From an uncultured Lachnospiraceae bacterium (GTDB lineage Bacteria; Bacillota; Clostridia; Lachnospirales; Lachnospiraceae), in the NCBI GenBank assembly GCA_910578715.1, contig CAJTRL010000010.1:1-64000 (forward strand): a stretch of 64,000 nucleotides of DNA, given 5' to 3'. The notes under the pieces are model-generated. The model was not told the origin of the DNA. It ran no database searches and saw nothing but the letters and a program-made list of their open reading frames with translations. Shown one piece after another: positions 16,027 to 24,038 of this stretch. The position numbers were made by a program, and so were the translations under genes. How positions within the stretch are numbered: position 1 is the first letter of the stretch; each line of letters begins with the position of its first letter.

Positions 16027-16030
16027 CGGG

Positions 16031-16792
16031 ATGGTTTGCCGGAGAATGAGGAAAAAAGAAGACGAAACAGAGAAATTCAGATATCGGTACGAACTGAAAT
16101 TCCTCTGCACGCAGTTACAGATAGAAATGCTGTGCGCACAGCTGGACTGTTTGATGGAAAAAGATGCGCACAGCGGGGCGGATGGACTTTATACGGTTCG
16201 GAGTCTGTATTTTGACGATTTTGAAAACCACGCGATGAAGCAGAAGGAAGACGGGCTGGATGAGCGGAAAAAATACCGGATTCGTTCCTATCTTTCGGGG
16301 ATGGACGAGCGTTTCCGCCTGGAAATTAAATACAGGAACAGGGATAAAATCAGAAAAGAAAGCTGTTTGCTGACGGCGGAAGAAACAGGAGCCATTCTGC
16401 GTGGAGAACTCCTGTCTGCGGCTTATGATTCCGGCCGGGCCGTGCTCGCGCAGTTTGAACTGGCGAGGGAGCGGATGCTTCTTGCGCCCGCGGTTATCGT
16501 GGAATATGACAGGACGCCCTATGTGTACCCGGAAGGCAACGTGCGTATTACGCTGGACCGGAATATCTGCGCATCGCCGGACACGGGAGCATTTCTGCAA
16601 AAGGATGTCGTAGCGGTGCCGGTGCTGGAGCGGGGTGTGCATTTGCTGGAAGTCAAGTATGACGAATATCTGCCGGATTTTATCAGACAGGCGCTGCAGA
16701 TTGTGAGCCTCGATAAAATTTCTTTTTCAAAATATTATCTTTGCAGAATGGCGGGAAAGCCGCTTAGAATGTCGGAAAGGGAACAGGGATAG
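16031..16792 (+). CDS. VTC-domain protein (polyphosphate polymerase-like)
   Basis: 253 residues from the ATG at 16031; a longer frame begins inside cotH but lacks a binding site. The VTC tunnel-fold pattern is complete: YRYELKFLC near the start, TVRSLYFDD, KKYRIRSYL, LEIKYRNRDKIRKES, VEYDRTPYV, VRITLDRNI and HLLEVKYDEYLP. The alternating basic residues and ELK/EIK glutamates are those that line the catalytic tunnel in yeast Vtc4, which makes polyphosphate from ATP. In bacteria, VTC-like proteins are found beside CotH and DUF4956 proteins, as here, and their reaction is not firmly established. There is no signal peptide, so it is cytoplasmic, probably at the membrane with its neighbour. It is 4 bases away from both neighbours. 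Confidence 0.88.
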   Translation: MVCRRMRKKEDETEKFRYRYELKFLCTQLQIEMLCAQLDCLMEKDAHSGADGLYTVRSLYFDDFENHAMKQKEDGLDERKKYRIRSYLSGMDERFRLEIKYRNRDKIRKESCLLTAEETGAILRGELLSAAYDSGRAVLAQFELARERMLLAPAVIVEYDRTPYVYPEGNVRITLDRNICASPDTGAFLQKDVVAVPVLERGVHLLEVKYDEYLPDFIRQALQIVSLDKISFSKYYLCRMAGKPLRMSEREQG

Positions 16793-16796
16793 ATAT

Positions 16797-17471
16797 ATGA
16801 ATTTTAACGATATTTTTACCAAAACTTTCAGAGAAGGTTTTGCAGGAGTGGAACTCGGATTTCTGGAAATGATGTTAGTATATGCGCTGGCGGTCTGTGT
16901 CGGCGGATATATTTTTCTCGTTTATCGGTTTGTGACCAAACAGGCTTTCTATTCCAAGCATTTTAATATTTCGCTGGCGGTGCTTCCGGTCATTGTGGCC
17001 GCGATTATTCTTGCAATTCAGTCAAGCATTGTCATTTCGCTCGGCATGGTGGGCGCGCTGTCCATCGTCAGATTTCGTACGGCGGTTAAAGACCCGATAG
17101 ATTTGACCTTTTTGTTCTGGTCGATTTCCGCGGGCATCCTCTGCGGTGCCGGACTGGGGGAAATGGCGGTCATCGTTTCCCTGATTATTACGGCGATGAT
17201 TATCGCTCTCGATAATGTGCGGATTGCCAAAGCGCCGCTTTTGCTTGTGCTGAATCTGGAAAACCCCGACGCTGAGGATGACTTGCTGAAAATCGTGACG
17301 GAATACTGTAAATACAGCAAGGTAAAATCCCGGAACCTGACGAAAGAAAAACTACATCTTATCATAGAACTCCGCACCGATAAGGGAAAAGAACTCGTGA
17401 AAGAGCTTTCTGCAAAGGAAGGAATTTTTTCGATTACGCTGATGGAACATGACGGTGAGGCGGTCTGCTAG
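16797..17471 (+). CDS. DUF4956 membrane protein
   Basis: 224 residues: about four membrane helices in the first 140, then a cytoplasmic alpha/beta domain (about 145-224, LLLVLNLENPDAEDDLLKIV...). The loop between helices, MVGALSIVRFRTAVKDPIDLTFLFW, is the strongly conserved DUF4956 core. The start ATG lies 4 bases after the VTC gene stop. DUF4956 proteins occur almost always with VTC-type proteins, and a role as a channel or membrane partner for the polymer made by VTC has been suggested only from context. It is the last gene of the cotH operon. The 225 bases after it hold a short ATGCAAT/ATTGCAT hairpin (about 17482) and nothing else I can assign. Confidence 0.88.
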   Translation: MNFNDIFTKTFREGFAGVELGFLEMMLVYALAVCVGGYIFLVYRFVTKQAFYSKHFNISLAVLPVIVAAIILAIQSSIVISLGMVGALSIVRFRTAVKDPIDLTFLFWSISAGILCGAGLGEMAVIVSLIITAMIIALDNVRIAKAPLLLVLNLENPDAEDDLLKIVTEYCKYSKVKSRNLTKEKLHLIIELRTDKGKELVKELSAKEGIFSITLMEHDGEAVC

Positions 17472-17696
17472 ATTTTGTGGTATGCAATGGACCCTATTGC
17501 ATGACGCCTGCCCTGATGTCTCTGCCTCTGACCCTGACGAAATGGCTGTGAACTGCAAAGTGTACCGAAAAAGATACAAAGTATACCAGTACAGTGGATG
17601 GCGGATAGAAAAATATTATAATGGAAAGCAATACACCGGATTAAAGGATAAAAAACGCGGGCCCGGCTGCCTGCATAAAAGGAGGTAATGCTTTCC

Positions 17697-19199
17697 ATGG
17701 AACAAAGTTTTTTTAACGAAAATGACGCCAGAGTAACGAGGACTGCGGTTAAGGTGCTGCGCTGGCTGATTCTGGTATTTCCCGTGCTGGCAGTTTTGTC
17801 TGTGGCCGGTATTTTTCAGATTAAATTAAACGAATTAGTGCCCCTGACTTTACTCGGGGCCGTTGTAACGATGGGACCGAGTGTGGCATACAAAATGAAT
17901 ACGCCCGTCAATGTGATGAAGTATGTTATTACGCTGGCGCTCGGCATGCTGATAGCGCTCATGGCGGCAAACTCCGCAATCGGTATTTATATGACCTACG
18001 CGTTTGCCATGGTATTTAGCGTTTTTTATTATGACAAAAAATTCACAATTCAGGTTTCCATAGTCAGCTATATTCTGTTAGTCATTTCCCTTTATTTTCG
18101 TTCGCTGAATGTGCAGCAGATTGAATACGATACGAGCATGATGTGGTTTATCAGCCGTTCCATCGGCTTTTTGATGGAGACCGTCGTCATGAGTATTATC
18201 TGCGTGAAAATCGCGGAAATGTCCCACCAGCTTCTGGTAAAATTTGCGGATACAAAGCAGATTGTTTCCCTGGTCGATGAATGCGAAAAAGCATCCGAAG
18301 AACTGAATGATGTGGTGGAGCAGCTGGAAACTTATATTCACGGTTTTGCGGGGACGAATGAAAATATTACGGATTCCGCACAGGCGGCGCTTCATGACTG
18401 CAGCGAAAGCTCCAGATTTGTGGATTCGGTCAAAAGCTCCATCCATGAATTGAACCGGAATGCGGCGGATATGGTGGGCAATATGGAGCAGATGCTCGAC
18501 ATGTCCCGCGAAACCACGGAAAAAGTGCATGGATATATTGAACTGATGCAGAAGACGACAAAAGGCATACAGGTCATTGAGGATTCGGCACGGCAGACAG
18601 AAGAACTGCTTGGCAGTCTGGAAGCCGGTATGAAAGAGGTATCGGGTTTTGCGGACACGATTGCGCAGATTACTGCCAAAACGAATCTGCTGGCGTTAAA
18701 CGCTTCCATAGAAGCGGCCAGGGCGGGGGAAATGGGAAGAGGATTTAATGTCGTGGCGGAAGAAGTGCGGGTGCTCGCGTCCAACTCCAAACAGGCCAGC
18801 GACGCGATTACCGGAATCATCCAGAAAATATTTGAGCTTTTACAGGAAGTACAGGCATCGAATCAGGAGAACATCGACACCGTAACGCGGGAAATTGACA
18901 AACTCCATGCGGTGGAAGAAGAAGCTGAAAGAATCGGAACGCTTCAGGAAGAATCCCGGGAAAAAGTGCGCATCGCCGCGGATTCCAGCGCGGATACGGC
19001 GAAACACGGCGAACAGGTTCTTCATATGATAGGCCAGCTGGAGCAGCTTGTGGAAAATACGGTCGCACAGGCCAGCCAGATTGTGGAGGAATCCCAGTCC
19101 CAGAAAAAAGTTACCGGGGAAGTGGAGGAATCCTTCCGCCATGTCAACGATGTGTCGGGGAATCTGCTGAAAATCAGCCAGGCCGGAAGCCAGGGGTAA
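17697..19199 (+). CDS. Methyl-accepting chemotaxis protein, membrane-integral sensor
   Basis: 500 residues from the ATG at 17697, 11 bases after GGAGG; the ATG at 17688 is too close to the site. Residues about 20-170 hold six membrane helices with very short loops, and no periplasmic domain is present; a helical part leads to the signalling domain (about 230-480). The hairpin tip is [38 protein letters not shown], conserved for contact with CheA/CheW. HAMP is not obvious. The sensor is therefore likely a membrane-embedded signal such as energy state or a hydrophobic ligand; this is inference. It stands alone between the cotH operon and the restriction-modification genes. Confidence 0.88.
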   Translation: MEQSFFNENDARVTRTAVKVLRWLILVFPVLAVLSVAGIFQIKLNELVPLTLLGAVVTMGPSVAYKMNTPVNVMKYVITLALGMLIALMAANSAIGIYMTYAFAMVFSVFYYDKKFTIQVSIVSYILLVISLYFRSLNVQQIEYDTSMMWFISRSIGFLMETVVMSIICVKIAEMSHQLLVKFADTKQIVSLVDECEKASEELNDVVEQLETYIHGFAGTNENITDSAQAALHDCSESSRFVDSVKSSIHELNRNAADMVGNMEQMLDMSRETTEKVHGYIELMQKTTKGIQVIEDSARQTEELLGSLEAGMKEVSGFADTIAQITAKTNLLALNASIEAARAGEMGRGFNVVAEEVRVLASNSKQASDAITGIIQKIFELLQEVQASNQENIDTVTREIDKLHAVEEEAERIGTLQEESREKVRIAADSSADTAKHGEQVLHMIGQLEQLVENTVAQASQIVEESQSQKKVTGEVEESFRHVNDVSGNLLKISQAGSQG

Positions 19200-19289
19200 G
19201 AAGGCGCTGGCGGCGCTTTGACTATAAACTTATGGATAAAAATTGCCTTGCCGTAAATTTAAAAAGAGCTGTGTGCAAAAGGGGATTTG

Positions 19290-19298
19290 TGATATAAT
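19290..19298 (+). promoter_or_regulatory. Extended -10 promoter of restriction-modification operon
   Basis: TGATATAAT fits an extended -10 (TGnTATAAT). A start about 7 bases later would place repeat copy B3 in the 5' leader of the methyltransferase mRNA. No clear -35 box is present. Confidence 0.45.
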
Positions 19299-19312
19299 AA
19301 CCGCAGAAGAAA

Positions 19313-19367
19313 AACAAACGCCCGATGAAATCGGGCAGGAAGCGCTGAAAGCGCGCGTTTGCGAGTT
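19313..19367 (+). repeat. Three-way-junction repeat, copy B3
   Basis: About 80 percent identical to copies B1 and B2. The first inner stem reads GCCCGAT-GAA-ATCGGGC against GTCCGAT-GAA-ATCGGAC in B1 and B2: both members of one pair changed together. The second stem (GCGCT-GAA-AGCGC) is unchanged. The outer stem is CAAACG/CGTTTG. Confidence 0.75.
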
Positions 19368-19404
19368 AATACCGCAAGTCGAAAGAAAGGTATGGTTTGG
19401 CAGG

Positions 19405-20709
19405 GTGATAACGGAAGAAAGAAAATATAATGTTATCAATACAGAACAGGCAAAAAAAATTACCGAAGATTATCTGAAGACACAGCTGGAAAGTATGGAA
19501 AATATTACCTACGGTCTTCCGGAAATATATGACAGATATGACATTTGGAATGTACCTGTTTTATACAAAAAAGAAGTGATTGGAGAAGTTGCGGTAGATG
19601 TATATACGAGGGACATTAACAGCAGAATGTCTTCCGACATTGCGATATTACAAAACAGAAAACAAAGAATTGATAAAGGAAATGTGATAACGCTGCCAAA
19701 AGGAAATAGAAAAAAAGAAGCATATAAAATATCGCCTTTAGGCAATATGCTTCTGAAAGGCCGTTCGGAACTGGTTCTTCGCCAGCTGCCGGAACAATCT
19801 ATAGACATGATATTCACATCACCGCCTTATTATAATGCGAGAAAACAGTATTCAGAATATGGTACATACGAAGATTATCTTGCATTAATCAGAAAAGTGG
19901 TCAGAGAATGCAGCAGAGTATTGGTTGACGGCAAATTTTTTATTATCAATTCTTCGCATGTATTGGTGCCCCGTGCCAGCAGAAACGAATCTTCGTCGAG
20001 AATTGCGGTTCCGTTCGATATTCATCAGATTTTTCTGGAAGAAGGATTTGAATTTGTAGACGATATCATCTGGCAGAAACCGGAGGGCGCCGGATGGGCG
20101 AGCGGAAGAGGCAGAAGATTTTCAGCAGACAGAAATCCGATGCAGTATAAAGCGGTGCCGGTTACGGAATATGTGATGGTATATCGTAAGAAATCCCCCG
20201 TTTTAATCGACTATTTTATCAGAAATCATCCAAATCAGGAAATCATTCAGGCTTCCAAAATTGCCGACGGATATGAGAAAACAAATGTGTGGTACATTTC
20301 TCCGGCAAGAGATAAAAGGCATCCGGCTATTTTTCCAAAAGAGCTGGCCGAAAAGGTAATTACCTATTATTCTTTTCAAAACGATGTGGTACTGGACCCT
20401 TTCGGCGGAATCGGAACGACGGCGAAGGCGGCGGCGGAGCTGGGAAGAAGGTTTGTTTCCATAGAATGTGCCGATGAATACATGGAAGCGGCCAGAGCGG
20501 ATATCAGCGATATGAATACTTTTATCAATCCGGTGACATTTGAATATCATGACTGTTCCGGGTTAAAAGATACGGATGACAATCGGCGTTACGATTTATA
20601 CGAACTGGTCAGGATGCTTGAAAAGATGAATATTTCAAGAGAAGAAATGGCGGATGTATTGTGTAAGGAATATAAGGTCCGGTTGTTTGAAAATAAACGG
20701 GAAGGATAA
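19405..20709 (+). CDS. Type II site-specific DNA methyltransferase, probably N4-cytosine
   Basis: 434 residues from the GTG at 19405. The open frame continues upstream to 19243, but that part is translated repeat B3 and promoter, so the start is placed after it; the ATG at 19497 is another option. Motif IV is TSPPYYNAR and motif I is DPFGGIGTTAKAAAELGR, in the order IV then I, which is the beta class. SPPY is usual for N4-cytosine methylases. A target-recognition region follows motif IV, with an unusual GWASGRGRRFSADRN segment. The restriction enzyme gene begins 15 bases after the stop codon, and the enzyme should protect the host from it. The recognition site cannot be read from sequence; the size and pairing resemble the CfrBI type only loosely. 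Confidence 0.87.
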   Translation: MITEERKYNVINTEQAKKITEDYLKTQLESMENITYGLPEIYDRYDIWNVPVLYKKEVIGEVAVDVYTRDINSRMSSDIAILQNRKQRIDKGNVITLPKGNRKKEAYKISPLGNMLLKGRSELVLRQLPEQSIDMIFTSPPYYNARKQYSEYGTYEDYLALIRKVVRECSRVLVDGKFFIINSSHVLVPRASRNESSSRIAVPFDIHQIFLEEGFEFVDDIIWQKPEGAGWASGRGRRFSADRNPMQYKAVPVTEYVMVYRKKSPVLIDYFIRNHPNQEIIQASKIADGYEKTNVWYISPARDKRHPAIFPKELAEKVITYYSFQNDVVLDPFGGIGTTAKAAAELGRRFVSIECADEYMEAARADISDMNTFINPVTFEYHDCSGLKDTDDNRRYDLYELVRMLEKMNISREEMADVLCKEYKVRLFENKREG

Positions 20710-20724
20710 GGGCGAAAGACGCCG

Positions 20725-21840
20725 ATGGATGGAATGGGGAAGGAAAAGAAAAAGGAAATAGAGGCAGAGGATTCAATCTTTGATTCTTATAGTGAACATG
20801 GAAAAGAAAATATGAAGGGCTCAAAAAAGGCCTTTATAAAACGGGTAGGAGAGGATGGAATTAAAAAAATCGTAAAAGATGTTTTGGTTGGGGAAAATAT
20901 CAGGGATTATACGGAATTTCATACCCAGAAAAGACTTGCAAACTCCTACGCGGCGTTGATGAAATTGTATATAGACGGGGTTGGAAGCTATACAGAAAAT
21001 AACGAAAAATATTCGGATTTTGTGATGCGGGACTATATTGCGTCGGGAAATGATAATAAACGAAAACTGGATTTGTGGCTGTTAGGTCTGACGAAAAAAG
21101 GACTCGACAATATCACGAGAGACAATATCGTGGATTATCAGGCGGCGTTTTCCAATTCCATGAATGATATTGTGACGGATTTGGAAAAAGATTTTGGACC
21201 GGTAACGGGGTTCATCGAAATGAATGGAAAGAGAATGGACCTGAACTGGAATGTGCTCGCGCTGATGCTGATGGCTACGGGCGCACAGACGCTGACAATA
21301 CGGGGTTCCGAAAAATCTACCAATGGAAAATTGTTTGAAAAGCTGATACTGGGTTCGCTGTTGTCTATTATGGGGTTCGAATATTGTAAAAAACCTCCTG
21401 TCAAGATTATAAAAAAGAAAAAACTGTTTTGGTTATCCCATATGGATGAAAATGAACGGGAAATAGATGCGACAATTGTATATCATGGAAAGGCCGTCAG
21501 TATTGATATCGGATTTATCGGAAAGGGAAATCCGGAAATTACATTGGACAAAGTTTCCAGGTTTGGATTACAAAAGGAAATTGGCGGTATAAAGCATGAA
21601 ACGAGAACCATAATTATCGTCGATACGGTTGCCTCCGGAAGCGGCCTGATGAATAAAGCAGAACAGATTCATGGACATGTATTTCAAATGAAAAATCAGG
21701 ACTGGACAATCGAGTTTGCAAAAACGATATGCAATATTATGAAAATCAAGCATGAGCTGACGGAGAAATCAAAAGAAGAACTGAAAACATATTTTGAGGA
21801 AAAGCTGAACGAAATAGATATTACGCAGTTTATATCATAA
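20725..21840 (+). CDS. Type II restriction endonuclease (putative, CfrBI-like)
   Basis: 371 residues, with no signal or membrane part, lysine- and glutamate-rich. The C-terminal half has the outline of a PD-(D/E)xK nuclease: a helix with NGKLFEKLILGSLLSIMGFEY, then EREIDATIVYHGKAVSIDIGFIG, where the Asp of EIDA and the later residues would bind metal; the lysine of a canonical E-x-K is not obvious because the strand reads SIDIGF. Position supports the call best: it follows the beta-class methyltransferase by 15 bases and the two form an operon. I recall a resemblance to the CfrBI family of restriction enzymes but cannot verify it. The base composition is more AT-rich than the neighbouring operons, which fits transfer. 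Confidence 0.7.
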   Translation: MDGMGKEKKKEIEAEDSIFDSYSEHGKENMKGSKKAFIKRVGEDGIKKIVKDVLVGENIRDYTEFHTQKRLANSYAALMKLYIDGVGSYTENNEKYSDFVMRDYIASGNDNKRKLDLWLLGLTKKGLDNITRDNIVDYQAAFSNSMNDIVTDLEKDFGPVTGFIEMNGKRMDLNWNVLALMLMATGAQTLTIRGSEKSTNGKLFEKLILGSLLSIMGFEYCKKPPVKIIKKKKLFWLSHMDENEREIDATIVYHGKAVSIDIGFIGKGNPEITLDKVSRFGLQKEIGGIKHETRTIIIVDTVASGSGLMNKAEQIHGHVFQMKNQDWTIEFAKTICNIMKIKHELTEKSKEELKTYFEEKLNEIDITQFIS

Positions 21841-21914
21841 TTGCAAATTTGGTGCCAATACGCTTTGGAAGTTGCACTTTCAGCGGTGCACAAATTCATG
21901 CGTGAGAAAGGAGC

Positions 21915-22766
21915 ATGGTTATAAAAATGACAATCACCCGACAGAACTTTTCAACCATTTACACCTGTTTTCCCGGCGGAAAACACAAAGTGCTGACAAT
22001 GAGCTATGACGACGGCAAAATCTACGACCGCCGGCTCGTCGCGCTGTTTAATAAATACGGCATCAAAGGAACTTTCCATATCAACGGTAACGGACTGTTC
22101 GGCGAAATGGGCCCGCTGCCCCGGATTCCGTTCGATGAAATCAAAGAACTTTATGAGGGTCATGAGGTTTCCTGTCATACCTATACCCATCCGACCATCG
22201 CAAGATGCCCTCTATCCCAGGTGGTGCAGCAGGTTATCGAGGACCGGAAGGCGTTGGAAGCGGCCTGTGGTTATCCGGTGCGGGGCATGAGTTATCCGAA
22301 CGGCTCTTACAGCAAAGAAATCATACAGATGCTTCCGGCCTGTGGCATCGAATACAGCCGTATCGTCGGAAATACGGACGATTTCGGTTTCCCGGAGAAT
22401 TTCCTGGAATGGAAGGCGACCTGTCACCACAATCACAATCTGATGGAAAATGCGGAGCGTTTTGCGAATCTGAATAAAACGCAGTATCTATATATGATGT
22501 ATGTCTGGGGCCACAGCTATGAGTTTGGAGAAGACGAGAGCGAGTGGGAAAAGATAGAGAACTTCTGCCAGTATATCGGCGGACGGGAGGATATCTGGTA
22601 TGCCACGAATATTGAAATCGTGGACTATATGCACGCCGCCGAAAATCTGAAATTCTCAGCGGCGGGAGATATGGTTTATAATCCTAACGCAATTCCCGTC
22701 TGGATAAGCGTGGATGGGGAAAGCATCAGAATTGAGGCGGGCGAAACGAAGAAAATCAAATCGTAA
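21915..22766 (+). CDS. Polysaccharide deacetylase (NodB/CE4-like)
   Basis: 283 residues, without signal peptide. The NodB fold motifs are present: motif 1 is SYDDG (catalytic base Asp and metal Asp), motif 2 HTYTHP (two metal histidines), motif 3 around RGMSYPNGSYS. A C-terminal histidine motif is probable in YVWGHSYEF. These enzymes remove N- or O-acetyl groups from glycans in a metal-dependent reaction. The lack of a signal and the nearby sugar importer suggest action on imported oligosaccharides inside the cell, as with other intracellular CE4-like enzymes of gut Firmicutes. The start ATG at 21915 is very close to its GGAG site; the ATG at 21927 is an alternative. It converges on the AraC gene and overlaps its end by 11 bases. 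Confidence 0.88.
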   Translation: MVIKMTITRQNFSTIYTCFPGGKHKVLTMSYDDGKIYDRRLVALFNKYGIKGTFHINGNGLFGEMGPLPRIPFDEIKELYEGHEVSCHTYTHPTIARCPLSQVVQQVIEDRKALEAACGYPVRGMSYPNGSYSKEIIQMLPACGIEYSRIVGNTDDFGFPENFLEWKATCHHNHNLMENAERFANLNKTQYLYMMYVWGHSYEFGEDESEWEKIENFCQYIGGREDIWYATNIEIVDYMHAAENLKFSAAGDMVYNPNAIPVWISVDGESIRIEAGETKKIKS

Positions 22767-23802
22767 TGCCCTTTCGTCGGTATTCCGTTGGTGTCATGTG
22801 CATATGTTTCTTAAAAATGCGGATGAAATATTCCGTTGTTTCATAGCCAATCTGGTTAGCGATGTTGGCGACGGAGAGATTGGTGTCCTGGAGAAGTACC
22901 TGGGCTTTTTCAAGCCGGACCTGCTGGAGAATCTGGGTAAAGGATTTACCGGTGGTGGATTTAATCAGCCGGGAAGTATATTCCGGCGTATAATGGAATT
23001 TGTCGGCAATCTGTGCCAGAGTCACCGTGTTAAAATTATCCTGAATATATTGCAGTAAAGCAAAGCGTTGAACGTCTGCCTTCTGTGTGAAGGTAGGCAC
23101 TTCAATGCTTTTTTCATAGTTGCGTATCAGAAGGCCGAAAACGAGCATCAGGGTATAGGAAATCATCTGGTCCCAATAGAGGGATTTGTTGAGGGATTCC
23201 CAATACATATAGAGAACGCCGCGTTTGATTTCATAGTCGCTGCCCGTATGGAAAATAATATAATCGTTGCCGTTTTCGGAATAGATGTTATTCAGGAAAA
23301 AAGCGGAAAGAATATTGGGATTGTTTAAAAAATTAAAAAAGATGTTATGCAGCGTGCTTTTCCGAATCAGGCAGTTGAACACGATGCTGTCGTCGAATAC
23401 GCTGACGGAATGCCGGATGCCGGGAGGCACGATGCAGATGTCTCCATAGGACAGGGCGTGCCTGTTTCCGCTGATGCTCTGCTCGCAGGTTCCGTCATAA
23501 ACATAGATGAGTTCAAAAAAAGTATGTTCATGCGTGATGGCCGGGCTGTATCGGTTATGACGCATCGTGAGGATGGAAGCCTTCTGATTCATATCAAAGA
23601 AAAAAGAATCTTCAAACCGGGGCGGAATGGTGTCCGCAATTTCCGGAACGAGAAGGTGTTTTTCATAAACGGTCTTTAAATCCAGCTCTGCCAGAAATTT
23701 TTCAAGAGAATATTTCTGCTGTCTCGCATAGTAATATTTCCGATAAAACATTTCTTCTTCATTCAGTTTGTAAATTTCGCTCTTTAATGTTTCATAGTCC
23801 AT
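22756..23802 (-). CDS. AraC-family regulator with cupin sensor
   Basis: 348 residues from the ATG at 23802 with GGGA upstream; a GTG at 23826 would add eight residues. The N-terminal half has a cupin-type sugar sensor: ITHEHTFFELIYVYDG and LSYGDICIVPPGIRHSV. The C-terminal HTH_18 domain covers the last 100 residues (VTLAQIADKFHYTPEYTSRLI, then TTEYFIRIFKKHMHMTPTEYRR). It is divergent from the RbsA-type transporter operon, and the region between holds three phased direct repeats that are good binding sites for a dimeric AraC protein. It likely turns that operon on when its sugar is bound. The ligand is unknown, but the enzymes downstream point to a beta-linked glycoside or rhamnose-bearing glycan. 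Confidence 0.88.
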   Translation of the reverse strand: MDYETLKSEIYKLNEEEMFYRKYYYARQQKYSLEKFLAELDLKTVYEKHLLVPEIADTIPPRFEDSFFFDMNQKASILTMRHNRYSPAITHEHTFFELIYVYDGTCEQSISGNRHALSYGDICIVPPGIRHSVSVFDDSIVFNCLIRKSTLHNIFFNFLNNPNILSAFFLNNIYSENGNDYIIFHTGSDYEIKRGVLYMYWESLNKSLYWDQMISYTLMLVFGLLIRNYEKSIEVPTFTQKADVQRFALLQYIQDNFNTVTLAQIADKFHYTPEYTSRLIKSTTGKSFTQILQQVRLEKAQVLLQDTNLSVANIANQIGYETTEYFIRIFKKHMHMTPTEYRRKGITI

Positions 23803-23840
23803 GCCGAATCCCTGTTTTTCCTTCACTTTAGGCGATTAAA

Positions 23841-23938
23841 GATAATTACTTCAAACGATTATGATACCAAATCGGATAATTCCTTCAAATAATCATAATA
23901 TCAAAAAAAGACAATTAAATCATTACAATCATAATATA
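23841..23938. promoter_or_regulatory. Three phased direct repeats, probable AraC operators
   Basis: Three units repeat at 34-35-bp spacing: GATAATTACTTCAAACGATT... (23841), GATAATTCCTTCAAATAATC... (23875) and GACAATTAAATCATTACAAT... (23910), each continuing CATAATAT or TATGATAC. The region lies between the divergent AraC gene and the transporter operon; the closest TATAAT for the operon is at 24001-24006. Confidence 0.6.
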
Positions 23939-24038
23939 GTAATTAAAATATGTCAATAAAATTGGTTTTTATAAACAATAGGAAAAACCATTAAGAAGTC
24001 TATAATGAAATTATTAAATGAGCAAGGGAGCGGGACTT

